From positions 1-64,000 of the forward strand of contig JAFZTV010000020.1 of assembly GCA_017618625.1 (NCBI GenBank): a stretch of DNA of 64,000 bases, written 5' to 3'. Numbering within the stretch: position 1 is the first letter of the stretch; every line of letters begins with the position of its first letter. This DNA comes from Bacteroidales bacterium (GTDB lineage Bacteria; Bacteroidota; Bacteroidia; Bacteroidales; P3). Under the pieces are notes generated by a model. The model worked only from the letters and a program-made list of their open reading frames with translations. It was not told the origin of the DNA and made no database searches. Positions 1 through 7,966 of this stretch are shown here, in pieces. The translations under genes were made by a program, and so were the position numbers.

Positions 1-408
1 CATCATCACCACGACCATGATGAAGGCGAAGCTGAGGAATACGGCATCGGCACCTACGTCTATTTCAATCGAGCACCTTTCGACATAAACAAGTTCGACG
101 ACTTCGTCGCACGTCGCTGGCCCAAAGGCATCATCCGAGCCAAAGGCATCTGCTATTTCTATGGCGAAGCCGACGTATGCTATCTCTTCGAGCAAGCAGG
201 CAAGCAACTAGGCCTTAAAGATGTCGGCCAATGGTTCGCCACCATGCCCGAAAAAGAACTGCAACGTCGTATGGAATGGGACAAACAACTGCAACGCGAC
301 TGGGACCCCTACTACGGCGACCGCATGCAGAAACTCGTCTTCATAGGACAGCACCTCGACAAAAAACTATTGAAACAAGAGCTGGACGCTTGCCTTAAAA
401 ACGTATGA
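1..408 (+). CDS. CobW/COG0523-type GTPase, C-terminal part (5' end outside window)
   Basis: The frame is open from the first base and ends at TGA 406-408, giving 135 residues. It begins with a short His/Asp/Glu-rich stretch (four His, then mixed His and acidic residues), as in the metal-binding linker of CobW/ZNG-type metallochaperone GTPases. A CobW C-terminal domain follows, with Arg-Trp-Pro, Lys-Gly and a closing FIGQ-x-LD motif. The family inserts or delivers metals such as zinc using GTP; the GTPase domain lies upstream of the window. No partner gene is visible, so the metal is unknown. The assignment rests on the C-terminal domain and linker only. Confidence 0.72.
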   Translation, partial: HHHHDHDEGEAEEYGIGTYVYFNRAPFDINKFDDFVARRWPKGIIRAKGICYFYGEADVCYLFEQAGKQLGLKDVGQWFATMPEKELQRRMEWDKQLQRDWDPYYGDRMQKLVFIGQHLDKKLLKQELDACLKNV

Positions 409-457
409 CAAAAACGTTTAATTCAATTGTTGCTCCGACTGTTATAATCTTTACATT

Positions 458-1948
458 ATGATATCATTCCTAATTGCAGTAGTACTTCTGATACTCGGTT
501 ATTTTCTTTACTCGAAAATAATAGAGCGCATACTGAAGATTGACCCCGCACGACAGACCCCAGCGGTGGCCCATCCCGACGGCGTAGACTACGTGCCCAT
601 GAAACCGTGGCGCATCTATCTCATCCAGTTCCTCAATATCGCTGGAGTTGGTCCCATCTGCGGTGCCATCATGGGCGCCCAGTTCGGCACGGCCTCTTTC
701 CTTTGGATTGTTTTCGGATGTATCTTCGCCGGCGCTGTACACGATTTCATCGCCGCCTTCATCAGCCTCCGTATGGACGGAGCCTCGCTGCCTGAAATTC
801 ACGGCCACTATCTCGGCAATGGTATGAAGCAGTTCATGCGCGGATTCACAGTCTTTCTTATGATCCTCGTCGGAGCAGTCTTCGTAAATACCCCAGCTGT
901 TCTACTCAACAACAACTTCACACCTGACTGGAACATCTACATCTGGGTGGCAATTATCTTCGCCTACTACCTCATTGCGACACTTCTCCCTATCGACAAA
1001 CTCATCGGCCGACTCTACCCTATCTTCGGTTTTCTCTTGCTCGGAATGGCCGTCGCCATTGTGGTGGCTTTCATCGTCTACCGTCCCGACATGCCCGAAG
1101 TGTGGCAAGGGTTGCAAAACACCCATCCCGACGCCGAGCACAACCCCATCTTCCCGATGATGTTCATCTCCATCGCCTGCGGTGCGATAAGCGGTTTCCA
1201 CGCCACACAGAGCCCTCTGATGGCACGCTGCATGACCAACGAGCGTCAAGCCCGCCCCATATTCTACGGTGCGATGATTACCGAAGGGGTGGTTGCGCTG
1301 ATATGGGCTGCCGCCGCCACAGTCTTCTACCACAATCCCATCCTGGCTCAGAAAACGATGGTTGACGGACATCCGCTGGGTGGTAACGCAATGGTCGGCG
1401 TGATAGCCAACGAGTGGTTCCCTCCGGTTATTGCCACCATCTGTATTCTCGGTGTCATCAGCGCTGCAGTCACCAGCGGCGACACCGCCCTCCGCTCGGC
1501 ACGTCTCATCGTAGCCGATTTCATGCATGTCGATCAGAAACCCATCCCGAAACGACTCCTCGTGGCGTTACCTGTCTTCATCCTGGCCGCCAGCTTGCTG
1601 ATTTTCTCGCTGGCCAACCCCACAGGATTCGACTACATCTGGCGCTACTTCTCCTGGGCCAACCAGGTGCTCGCCATGGTCACCCTCTGGGCCGTCACCG
1701 TCTTCCTCTCTCGCAACACCAAAGGTCTCTGGTATCTCGTCTCACTCATCCCAGCGATGTTCATGACTATGGTCACCGTCTCCTTCATCTTTGTGGCCGA
1801 AAAAGAAGGATTGGGTTCCCTTATCCCACGTCCAGTCGGTTACAGCCTCGCCACCCTCATAACCCTGCTTATCACAGGCCTTTTTTTATTCAAAAAACGC
1901 CGTAAAGCCAACTTTGGCCAGATGGAAACTGATGAATCGAAGGCTTAA
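458..1948 (+). CDS. cstA: CstA-like carbon starvation / peptide or pyruvate transporter, short form
   Basis: This is a 496-residue polytopic membrane protein with about a dozen hydrophobic segments. The CstA-type N-terminal domain is clear: an early K-P-W-R segment, then G-V-G-P-I-x-G-A-I-x-G-A-Q and G-A-V-H-D-F. It is much shorter than the roughly 700-residue E. coli CstA and lacks its long C-terminal part, as is usual for short forms in Bacteroidetes. The C-terminus is Lys/Arg-rich and then acidic. Known members import peptides or pyruvate under carbon limitation; the substrate here is not shown by the sequence. It stands alone, 49 bp after the CobW-like gene. Confidence 0.85.
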   Translation: MISFLIAVVLLILGYFLYSKIIERILKIDPARQTPAVAHPDGVDYVPMKPWRIYLIQFLNIAGVGPICGAIMGAQFGTASFLWIVFGCIFAGAVHDFIAAFISLRMDGASLPEIHGHYLGNGMKQFMRGFTVFLMILVGAVFVNTPAVLLNNNFTPDWNIYIWVAIIFAYYLIATLLPIDKLIGRLYPIFGFLLLGMAVAIVVAFIVYRPDMPEVWQGLQNTHPDAEHNPIFPMMFISIACGAISGFHATQSPLMARCMTNERQARPIFYGAMITEGVVALIWAAAATVFYHNPILAQKTMVDGHPLGGNAMVGVIANEWFPPVIATICILGVISAAVTSGDTALRSARLIVADFMHVDQKPIPKRLLVALPVFILAASLLIFSLANPTGFDYIWRYFSWANQVLAMVTLWAVTVFLSRNTKGLWYLVSLIPAMFMTMVTVSFIFVAEKEGLGSLIPRPVGYSLATLITLLITGLFLFKKRRKANFGQMETDESKA

Positions 1949-2005
1949 ATATGCCATAAAATGCAACTTTTTGACTGAATATTACGTTTATTAAGAGAAA
2001 AGTTG

Positions 2006-2013
2006 TACTTTTG
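2006..2013 (+). promoter_or_regulatory. Bacteroidetes -7 promoter box
   Basis: TACTTTTG fits the TAnnTTTG consensus of the Bacteroidetes primary sigma factor and lies about 20 bp before the ATG of the exported repeat protein at 2034. The -33 element is not obvious. Confidence 0.5.
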
Positions 2014-2033
2014 TACCTCAAAAAGTTTTGAAA

Positions 2034-2861
2034 ATGAAAAAGACCATAGCACTTGTTTTCACTCTGCTTATCGCTGCCAGCGCTTTTGCCGGCAACAAAC
2101 CCAAGAAATGCTCCCGTGAAGAAATGGGCATCCACGGCAACGCCATCTACGTGCTCGAATTCACTTACAACCTCCACGGTGGCAAGAACGGTGGCAAACA
2201 GTTAACCTGTCTCGACTCGGTAGTGTTCGACTCCCGCGGAAACTTCCAGGACAAATACCGCCGCAACAATGGCAAATACACCTGGTTCTCGTACTATTTC
2301 GACGTCAACGGCTATTCGCTCGGGTGGAATGAATATGACAAGAACAACACCCTCACCGCCCGTACTGCCTATCTCAACGACAACAACGGCAACTGTGTGG
2401 AACGTACCGCTTTCCTCAATGGTAAAATGACTCAGCGTGCTTCTTCCCGCTATGAGAACAACCGTCTCGTCGAGGAACAGAGCTACGACGAGAACGGCTC
2501 GATGGCCGAAAAGCGCGTATACAAATATGACAACCAGGGCAACAACACCGAAACCGAGTTTTACAGCCGTGACGGTGAGTTGACCCAGAAATACATCTAC
2601 AAGTACGACAACAGAGGCAACCGCGTGGAGTGGCGTTTCTACGATGCCGACGAATTTCTCGTGGCCCTCACCACCTACTACTACGACGAGCACGACAACC
2701 TCATCGAGGAAAGCTCTTTCAACTACGACGAGCACCTCAACTGGAAGCACAGCTACGTCTATGAGTACGACGACGAGGACAACTGGGTCCGCAAGACCAT
2801 CTACCGCAACGGCACCCCCTATCAGGTAGTCGAGCGCGAAATCGCCTTCCCGGTGTATTGA
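2034..2861 (+). CDS. Exported protein with YD-like degenerate repeats
   Basis: This 275-residue protein starts with a clear signal peptide (MKKTIALVFTLL, cleavage near Ala-Phe-Ala). I chose ATG 2034; an in-frame TTG at 2028 would add two residues. The mature part has repeating units of about 18-22 residues centred on Y-x-Y-D-x-x-G/D-N-x-x-E, resembling the Tyr-Asp repeats of Rhs/WapA-type proteins and the toxin-antidote-like repeat lipoproteins of Bacteroidetes. Such repeats usually form beta-rich surfaces. There is no catalytic motif and no sorting domain. A TAnnTTTG box lies just upstream. Function unknown; location is periplasmic or outer-membrane associated. Confidence 0.75.
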   Translation: MKKTIALVFTLLIAASAFAGNKPKKCSREEMGIHGNAIYVLEFTYNLHGGKNGGKQLTCLDSVVFDSRGNFQDKYRRNNGKYTWFSYYFDVNGYSLGWNEYDKNNTLTARTAYLNDNNGNCVERTAFLNGKMTQRASSRYENNRLVEEQSYDENGSMAEKRVYKYDNQGNNTETEFYSRDGELTQKYIYKYDNRGNRVEWRFYDADEFLVALTTYYYDEHDNLIEESSFNYDEHLNWKHSYVYEYDDEDNWVRKTIYRNGTPYQVVEREIAFPVY

Positions 2862-2891
2862 GAATCAGCAACAAAACACAACAAATAATTT

Positions 2892-3632
2892 ATGAGAAAC
2901 ATCAAACTCATTACCTCAATTATTTTTAGTGTAGCCATCATTGCCTCCGTATGGATTGCAGGTCACTACCTTAACAAAGCAAAAGGACAAATGAAGACTA
3001 TCAGTGTCGTCGGTATGGCCGATCGCGATTTTGATTCAGACCTCATTGTATGGAATATCAGCTATGATGTGCTTAATATGAATATTAAAGATGGTTACGC
3101 CGAACTGAAAGATGTAACAAAAATCGTAAAAGACTATCTGGAGAAACAAGGCGTCTCCGAAAATGAGATGGATTTCAAAGCTATCACCAATAACAAGGAA
3201 ACCGAATACCATTATAACCACAAAACACAAAGTAGTGTTTATACATTCAAAGGCTACCGTTTAACACAGCGTGTCCGCATTGAGTCGACCAATGTGGAAA
3301 ATATTGAAAAAATCCAACGCCAGATTTCTGAGCTTATCGACCGAGGTATTGATATTGACGACAATGGTGTCTCATACTACTATACCAAACTTGGAGACCT
3401 TAAAATAGAAATGCTAGCTGAATCTACAGAGAATGCACGCAATCGTGCAGAAACCATAGCCAAAAGCGCTGGAGCAAAACTTGGCAGTCTTAAAAACGCT
3501 AACATGGGAGTATTCCAAATTACGGCTCCAAATTCGGCAGACGAAGAATACTCATGGGGTGGTACCTTCAACACATCTTCCAAGAAAAAACGTGCAAGCA
3601 TCAACATGCGACTCACATACAACGTAAAATAA
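2892..3632 (+). CDS. SIMPL-domain (DUF541) protein, membrane anchored
   Basis: The 246-residue protein begins with one hydrophobic segment (residues 5-24) that can serve as signal anchor. The rest is a SIMPL/DUF541 domain: an opening strand with I-S-V-V-G, a central G-Y-R-L-T-Q-R-V strand, and an Ala/Arg-rich helix (residues about 175-195, A-R-N-R-A-E-T-I-A-K) before the C-terminal strands. Members such as BP26 and YggE form periplasmic oligomers linked to stress tolerance, but their chemistry is unknown. A strong terminator follows, so it is probably the last gene of its transcript. Confidence 0.85.
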   Translation: MRNIKLITSIIFSVAIIASVWIAGHYLNKAKGQMKTISVVGMADRDFDSDLIVWNISYDVLNMNIKDGYAELKDVTKIVKDYLEKQGVSENEMDFKAITNNKETEYHYNHKTQSSVYTFKGYRLTQRVRIESTNVENIEKIQRQISELIDRGIDIDDNGVSYYYTKLGDLKIEMLAESTENARNRAETIAKSAGAKLGSLKNANMGVFQITAPNSADEEYSWGGTFNTSSKKKRASINMRLTYNVK

Positions 3633-3670
3633 ATACCAACAGATTGACGATAACGCACAAGACGTTTGGA

Positions 3671-3707
3671 CAAGCATCTCGCTTATATCGAGATGCTTGT
3701 TCTTTTT
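3671..3707 (+). terminator. Rho-independent terminator after the SIMPL gene
   Basis: A perfect 11-bp stem, CAAGCATCTCG with CGAGATGCTTG and a 7-nt loop, is followed by TTCTTTTT. It lies 39 bp after the SIMPL gene stop and separates it from the gene at 3805. Confidence 0.88.
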
Positions 3708-3804
3708 CAGAACAGCGAAAACGGAGCAGATTTCTTTCAGAATATTACAATACCATCAAGACCTACTACACGAATAGAAGCACCCATCTTCCAAACCAGA
3801 CAGA

Positions 3805-4725
3805 ATGGTGAATCGGTTTATACATTTCATGAAACACCTGATTATCCTCTGCTTATGTCTATGCTCTGCCATTGAAGGACTGGCACAGGGCGTGTTGAGT
3901 GGATGCGTTACAGACACAAAGACAAAAGACCCCGTACCTTTCGCCAATGTCATAGTCCTCAAAGATGGCAAACAAGTCGGCACCGCCACAACAGATCTCG
4001 ACGGTATATACGCCATCCAATCCCTCACCGCAGACACCTACGATGTTGCAATAGATTGTTTCGGATACAGTCAATTCCTAAGAAAGGACATCAAAATAAA
4101 ACCATCTGGATTCACTGCATTGGATGCTGAGTTAACAGCATCCAATTCGGCAATGAAGGAACACATTACAGCTTCTATCGATTCCTTACCCCATCCACTG
4201 CAAAAATACAAAATCGTAAACCGTGAGCTGAAACGACTGCTTGAACGTGTCATCGAGGGAAAGGAGCATACCTACTTTTGGGCAATGACTCCGGTCAAAG
4301 AAAACCCACGTCCACGCGGGACAACCTTTAACCTCTACCTATTACCTCATTACGTAATAGACACCACTAATCTGGAAGAAGGCATTTACTGGCTCCACCG
4401 TGAAGACTCCACTCTACCACGCCCTTTGAAAAGAAATGCTCCGAAGTTTTCTTTCGACAGCATGTCAGTCGTCGTGCAAATAACCACCACCCCTGAACCA
4501 CAAACCTTTGTTGATGCGTATGGATTTGTTGAGTATCGTGGTCGCATATTCTTCCTATGCTTTCCTGTCGATACCAACTCCCCATATTTACGCGGCACCA
4601 GCAAGGAACGACTATTCAAGCAAATAACACTTCCACCATGGTTCCGGCAAGACCCGCCAACATGGATATACACCATGCAGCAACGACATTGGTACCGTTG
4701 GATGGAACTACCCAATGGTTATTAA
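3805..4725 (+). CDS. Exported protein with carboxypeptidase-regulatory-like N-terminal domain
   Basis: The 306-residue protein has a signal peptide (hydrophobic segment 9-28, cleavage after L-A-Q-G). Residues about 30-110 form a CarboxypepD-regulatory-like beta-sandwich, with the hallmark L-x-G-x-V-x-D, P-x-x-F-A-N-V-I-V and T-D-x-D-G-x-Y-x-I pattern seen at the N-terminus of SusC-type receptors and many Bacteroidetes surface proteins. The remaining 190 residues carry several Trp and Tyr but match no family I recognise. There is no TonB plug or barrel, so it is not a truncated SusC. Its stop lies 4 bp from the convergent nuclease gene, with no terminator between. Confidence 0.72.
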   Translation: MVNRFIHFMKHLIILCLCLCSAIEGLAQGVLSGCVTDTKTKDPVPFANVIVLKDGKQVGTATTDLDGIYAIQSLTADTYDVAIDCFGYSQFLRKDIKIKPSGFTALDAELTASNSAMKEHITASIDSLPHPLQKYKIVNRELKRLLERVIEGKEHTYFWAMTPVKENPRPRGTTFNLYLLPHYVIDTTNLEEGIYWLHREDSTLPRPLKRNAPKFSFDSMSVVVQITTTPEPQTFVDAYGFVEYRGRIFFLCFPVDTNSPYLRGTSKERLFKQITLPPWFRQDPPTWIYTMQQRHWYRWMELPNGY

Positions 4726-4729
4726 TAGC

Positions 4730-5431
4730 TCAAAACAGCGACAAATCTCGCAAGCCTGAGAGGCAATGTTGCTGGTAGGGGCACTCGTAAGGTGTCTGGC
4801 AATGCGCTCCCGTAGGGGTATCGGGTTCTGAAGTCAGGCTTATTGTTTCTTTCATCACCGCAATGTTACGGGCAATGGTTTCGTGCTCGCCGGCGAACTC
4901 AGCAGTCAGGTTGACTATCTTGAAATTGTCAGACATGTCGGACGAGTCTGAACTGTCTGACTTATCCAGTTTTCCATTATACACTATCGAGAAACTGTTT
5001 ATCTCCCGACAATGCGATATGACATAATGCTGAAGGGCGGCGTCCCTCTTATAGGTGTCGGAGAGTGTTGTACCGCTCTTGACCTCGTAGATGTCGAGCA
5101 AGCCGTCGGCACGTTTATGCACCACGTCGGCAAGAACGAGCACATCGTCGAAAAAGAATCCCGCCTCGAAAAGGTTGACCTCGCCCTCGCGCGACAGCTC
5201 GTTGGCGGTGAAGTCGGCGTATTGGTCGAACTTGCGTCCGAGAGCGGCACTGACATCCACCGCACCGGGAAACAAGTCTTTGAACGCACGCTCAAACTCG
5301 CGCCCACGGTCGAACTTACGCATTGTCTCGCGGCTGTATTGCGCCAAATCGGGATGATAGACATCGAGCCACAAAGCGCGGTCGCATTGCAGTCCTCGGA
5401 TATATTTCGACTTACTGAGAAGGTGGCGCAT
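4730..5431 (-). CDS. Cas4/RecB-like PD-(D/E)XK nuclease with four-Cys cluster
   Basis: This 233-residue protein looks like the N-terminal nuclease part of DUF2779-type proteins and of Cas4. Cys16 together with Cys211, Cys217 and Cys223 matches the one-plus-three arrangement that holds a 4Fe-4S cluster in Cas4 and AddB. Catalytic residues are suggested by Asp102 and the E-V-K motif (Glu116, Lys118). DUF2779 proteins are usually about twice as long, so this is a free-standing nuclease domain. No cas1, cas2 or repeat array is nearby. An in-frame nonamer repeat inserts a Ser-Asp-rich stretch at residues 154-168. The role is probably DNA repair or defence, not CRISPR. Confidence 0.68.
   Translation of the reverse strand: MRHLLSKSKYIRGLQCDRALWLDVYHPDLAQYSRETMRKFDRGREFERAFKDLFPGAVDVSAALGRKFDQYADFTANELSREGEVNLFEAGFFFDDVLVLADVVHKRADGLLDIYEVKSGTTLSDTYKRDAALQHYVISHCREINSFSIVYNGKLDKSDSSDSSDMSDNFKIVNLTAEFAGEHETIARNIAVMKETISLTSEPDTPTGAHCQTPYECPYQQHCLSGLRDLSLF
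4926..4970. repeat. Period-9 tandem array inside the Cas4-like gene
   Basis: Five degenerate 9-bp units can be read: TTGTCAGAC, ATGTCGGAC, GAGTCTGAA, CTGTCTGAC, TTATCCAGT. On the coding (minus) strand they give a repeated Ser-x-Asp triplet. The phase was set by eye and the boundaries are approximate. Confidence 0.7.
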
Positions 5432-5440
5432 GGGGCTATT

Positions 5441-5986
5441 TCATTTCAGAGCATTCAAAAAATCCTCGACCGAGGCGGCTGCCGAAAGGCCTATGTCGCC
5501 GCGCAGCAATCCCTCGTCGGACATGATGCGCAGCTGCGCGAGCATCGTGTCGTAAAAGCCGTCGATATTCAACAGCACAACGGGCTTGGGAGGTTGCGAG
5601 GCGAGGTCGGAGAAGCGGCGAAGCTGGTTGTCCACCGCCACCTCGAACACCTCGTCGAGCGTTCCGATGCCGCCGGGCAGGGCCACGAAGGCGTCGCACA
5701 TTGCGATGATGCGTTCCTTGCGCTCGGCCATGGACTTCACGCGGATTATCTCGCTCACCTGCTGCGACTGGATTATCTCTTCGGGGAATAACGTCGGGAT
5801 GACTGCGACGACACGACCACCCTCCTCGAGAGCCGCATCGCTGACCACACCCATAAGTCCCAGGTTGCTGCCGCCATAGACAAGCGTATGCCCCGCAAGA
5901 GCAATACTTCGCCCAAGCTCGACAGCAGCCGAGACAAATCGTCGATTACACGGAATCGACGCACCGCAAAAGACGGCTATATTCAT
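5441..5986 (-). CDS. LOG-family (TIGR00730) Rossmann nucleotide hydrolase
   Basis: The 181-residue protein is full length for the LOG/lysine-decarboxylase-like family. The N-terminal strand I-A-V-F-C-G-A-S is followed by V-Y-G-G-S-N-L-G-L-M-G at residues 37-46. The signature PGGIGT with the following L-D-E (104-112) binds the phosphate of nucleoside 5'-monophosphates. Family members cleave the N-glycosidic bond of cytokinin nucleotides or purine monophosphates. In non-plant-associated bacteria the role is likely nucleotide salvage or housecleaning. It lies 9 bp upstream of the Cas4-like gene on the same strand and is probably cotranscribed with it. Confidence 0.9.
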   Translation of the reverse strand: MNIAVFCGASIPCNRRFVSAAVELGRSIALAGHTLVYGGSNLGLMGVVSDAALEEGGRVVAVIPTLFPEEIIQSQQVSEIIRVKSMAERKERIIAMCDAFVALPGGIGTLDEVFEVAVDNQLRRFSDLASQPPKPVVLLNIDGFYDTMLAQLRIMSDEGLLRGDIGLSAAASVEDFLNALK

Positions 5987-6029
5987 TCTATTGTCTTATC
6001 CTTTGTCTTAATAAAAAAAACTCAGCCTG

Positions 6030-7112
6030 TTACCGCAGCGCCACTTTGACGGTCTTGCCGTGTTTGTCGGACAAGAAATAGATTCCGCGCGAAAAAGCGC
6101 ACAGGTCTATCTCGGAACATCCAGGACTAACGGCATAATTGCCAACAACGGTGCCGCGGCGGTCAACCAAAGCCAAATCGGCGGGTTCTGCGGAATAGAT
6201 GTTCAACATGCCATCAGTCGGGTTGGGCCACACCTCGAAGCGAGGCAAGGCGTCCTGCGGGGCGTTGCAACCCATCGTTGAGTTGCCACCGACAAAGAAC
6301 TGGTGAATCACTTCGAAATAGTCGATATCGCGGTTTGAACCGGAATACCAGTTGTGAGAACCGCCAATGACCTTTATCAGCTGGAACTCTGCATCACCGC
6401 CGGTATAGGTGTAGCGCACAAAGCGCAAGCCGTCGTTGCGGGTGTCGGGGAAGCTGTCGATTTCGGGTTCGGACGAGCAATCGTTCCATCCCGTCCAGTA
6501 GCTTATGATAGAATCGACGCTGATGCCGATATTGCCGAAATACGACGAGGAACCGTTCCAACCCACCACATTGTCCGATGTGCCGTGGATGTGGAGCAGG
6601 CGCACGGGCGCAGGCGGCACCTCGTCGGCCAGGTCGTAGGTTATCAAGCCGCTCACGGGGGCGCAGGCGTTGATGAGGTCGCCGTGCTCTATGGCCATCT
6701 TGTGGGTCATGAAGCCGCCGAGGGAGAAACCCGTGAAGAAGACGCTGTCGGGGTTCACCATGCCGACACCCTGGAGCGAGTCGAGGAGTGCGAGGAAAAA
6801 TCCCGCATCGTCCGCGCTGCCGCCGAATCCCACATTCCACATCGTATTGCCTTGCACGCTGAGTGCCTGCGGCACCACGATGCACCATCCCCATTGGTTG
6901 GCCAGCTGGGAGAAGTTCATCGACGCGGCGCAGTTGGTGATATTGTCGCCCAAACCATGCAGGAAATACATCACCGGCACCGGGGCGGTGCGGTCGGCGG
7001 GTTCATACAGCAGAAACTGGCGCTGCATATTCTCCCACTGGAAAGTACGCGTCTGCGCACTTACTGAAACAAACGCCAACAATACAGCCACCAAAAACAA
7101 TGTTTTTTTCAT
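6030..7112 (-). CDS. Secreted alpha/beta-hydrolase esterase (LpqC/feruloyl-esterase type) with T9SS sorting domain
   Basis: The 360-residue precursor has a signal peptide (residues 1-20, ending V-S-A-Q). The hydrolase domain has an oxyanion H-G-L-G motif near residue 52, nucleophile Ser130 in GFSLGG, Asp180 in H-G-T-S-D and His253 in G-G-S-H-N-W, the usual triad of PHB-depolymerase/feruloyl-esterase-like enzymes. Residues about 290-360 form a type A T9SS C-terminal domain with the opening W-P-N-P-T-D-G motif and the late R-G-I-Y-F pattern. The enzyme should therefore pass through the T9SS encoded at 46472-52728 and be released or attached at the surface. The ester substrate is not shown; plant polysaccharide esters are a reasonable guess. 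Confidence 0.87.
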   Translation of the reverse strand: MKKTLFLVAVLLAFVSVSAQTRTFQWENMQRQFLLYEPADRTAPVPVMYFLHGLGDNITNCAASMNFSQLANQWGWCIVVPQALSVQGNTMWNVGFGGSADDAGFFLALLDSLQGVGMVNPDSVFFTGFSLGGFMTHKMAIEHGDLINACAPVSGLITYDLADEVPPAPVRLLHIHGTSDNVVGWNGSSSYFGNIGISVDSIISYWTGWNDCSSEPEIDSFPDTRNDGLRFVRYTYTGGDAEFQLIKVIGGSHNWYSGSNRDIDYFEVIHQFFVGGNSTMGCNAPQDALPRFEVWPNPTDGMLNIYSAEPADLALVDRRGTVVGNYAVSPGCSEIDLCAFSRGIYFLSDKHGKTVKVALR

Positions 7113-7145
7113 AATCAGTATTTATTTAACATTTTTATTCTGTCC

Positions 7146-7634
7146 CTACTCCGTATCCGCAGGGGCATCGCCGTTCGTCGGCAACACGGGCGCCACATAC
7201 TCTTTCCGTGCAAACTCCCAGAGGCCGAAGCCGTAACGGCGGTCGCCGTTGGATGCGTTGAGCTCGTAGCGTTCCGACAACTTGAGGCTTTTTTTGCCTA
7301 TGTCTTCCATCGTCCACCTGATACGGACGCCATTAGCATACATAATATATATGTCGCTTCCGTCGATGGTGTATGTCACCTGTGAGCGCTCAAGCTCCGC
7401 TCCACCGACAAGCTCGTACGAGTATCCGCTTCCGTTGTTGTGAAAGACGAAACCCCAGTTGTCCATGTGCTCTATCGGTTCCGGTATGTAGTGGTTAAAG
7501 ACCGTCTCTTTGGTGAAACCGTCCTCGGACACTATCTGCCATTTACCGACAATGAGTTCTTCATAATCTTTCTTGCAAGCCGTCATGGTGACGATGGCAA
7601 GGGTTGCGGCGAATAGGAGGAAAATCTTCTTCAT
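7146..7634 (-). CDS. Lipocalin-like lipoprotein
   Basis: ATG 7634 starts a classic lipoprotein signal (MKKIFLLFAATLAIVTMTAC, lipobox T-M-T-A-C), so the longer frame starting at 7682 is rejected. The 162-residue product then has V-G-K-W-Q-I, the lipocalin-like G-x-W motif frequent in small Bacteroidetes lipoproteins, and alternating beta-strand patterns. The acidic C-terminus is probably disordered. It shares the minus-strand run with the T9SS esterase, 33 bp upstream of it. Role unknown; it is expected at the outer membrane. Confidence 0.75.
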   Translation of the reverse strand: MKKIFLLFAATLAIVTMTACKKDYEELIVGKWQIVSEDGFTKETVFNHYIPEPIEHMDNWGFVFHNNGSGYSYELVGGAELERSQVTYTIDGSDIYIMYANGVRIRWTMEDIGKKSLKLSERYELNASNGDRRYGFGLWEFARKEYVAPVLPTNGDAPADTE

Positions 7635-7687
7635 TGTCTGTTCGTATTTATTATTACACGTTTTGTTGTCATGCGGCGGCAAAGGGG

Positions 7688-7957
7688 TTACTTCTTCCAG
7701 CGCTTGAGCCGGGGGAAGTATTGCAGGAGCTCCTTCCGGTACTCGTCGGCTGTGAGGTGCTGGCCGGTGTTTTTGTTGAACTCATCGAGGTACTGCACGC
7801 AGTGGTCCACCATCTGATCCATAGTGAAGTCTTGCAGGAAGTGGCCTTCGGCGTAGCAGTACTTGCAGTAGTCGGGGTTGTCGCTCGTGACCTCGTCGGT
7901 CAACGGCATGCCGCAGCTCTGGCAGAAACGTGTATATTCTGGGAAAGGGTTCTCCAT
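7688..7957 (-). CDS. Putative zinc-ribbon protein (PF12674 type)
   Basis: This 89-residue protein starts at ATG 7957; the upstream TTG at 7963 is less likely. The N-terminal half has C-x-x-C-G-M-P-L and D-Y-C-x-x-C-Y, the paired Cys knuckles of the 'putative zinc ribbon' family. The C-terminal half is helical and charged. Members are widespread small cytosolic proteins of unknown role. Its start lies 9 bp past the stop of the transketolase C-terminal subunit, so the two are likely cotranscribed. Confidence 0.82.
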   Translation of the reverse strand: MENPFPEYTRFCQSCGMPLTDEVTSDNPDYCKYCYAEGHFLQDFTMDQMVDHCVQYLDEFNKNTGQHLTADEYRKELLQYFPRLKRWKK

Positions 7958-7966
7958 AGTCAATAG

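Noticed and set aside
3666..3875. Short plus-strand ORF of 69 codons
   Set aside because: It runs through the terminator hairpin and into the next gene in another frame.
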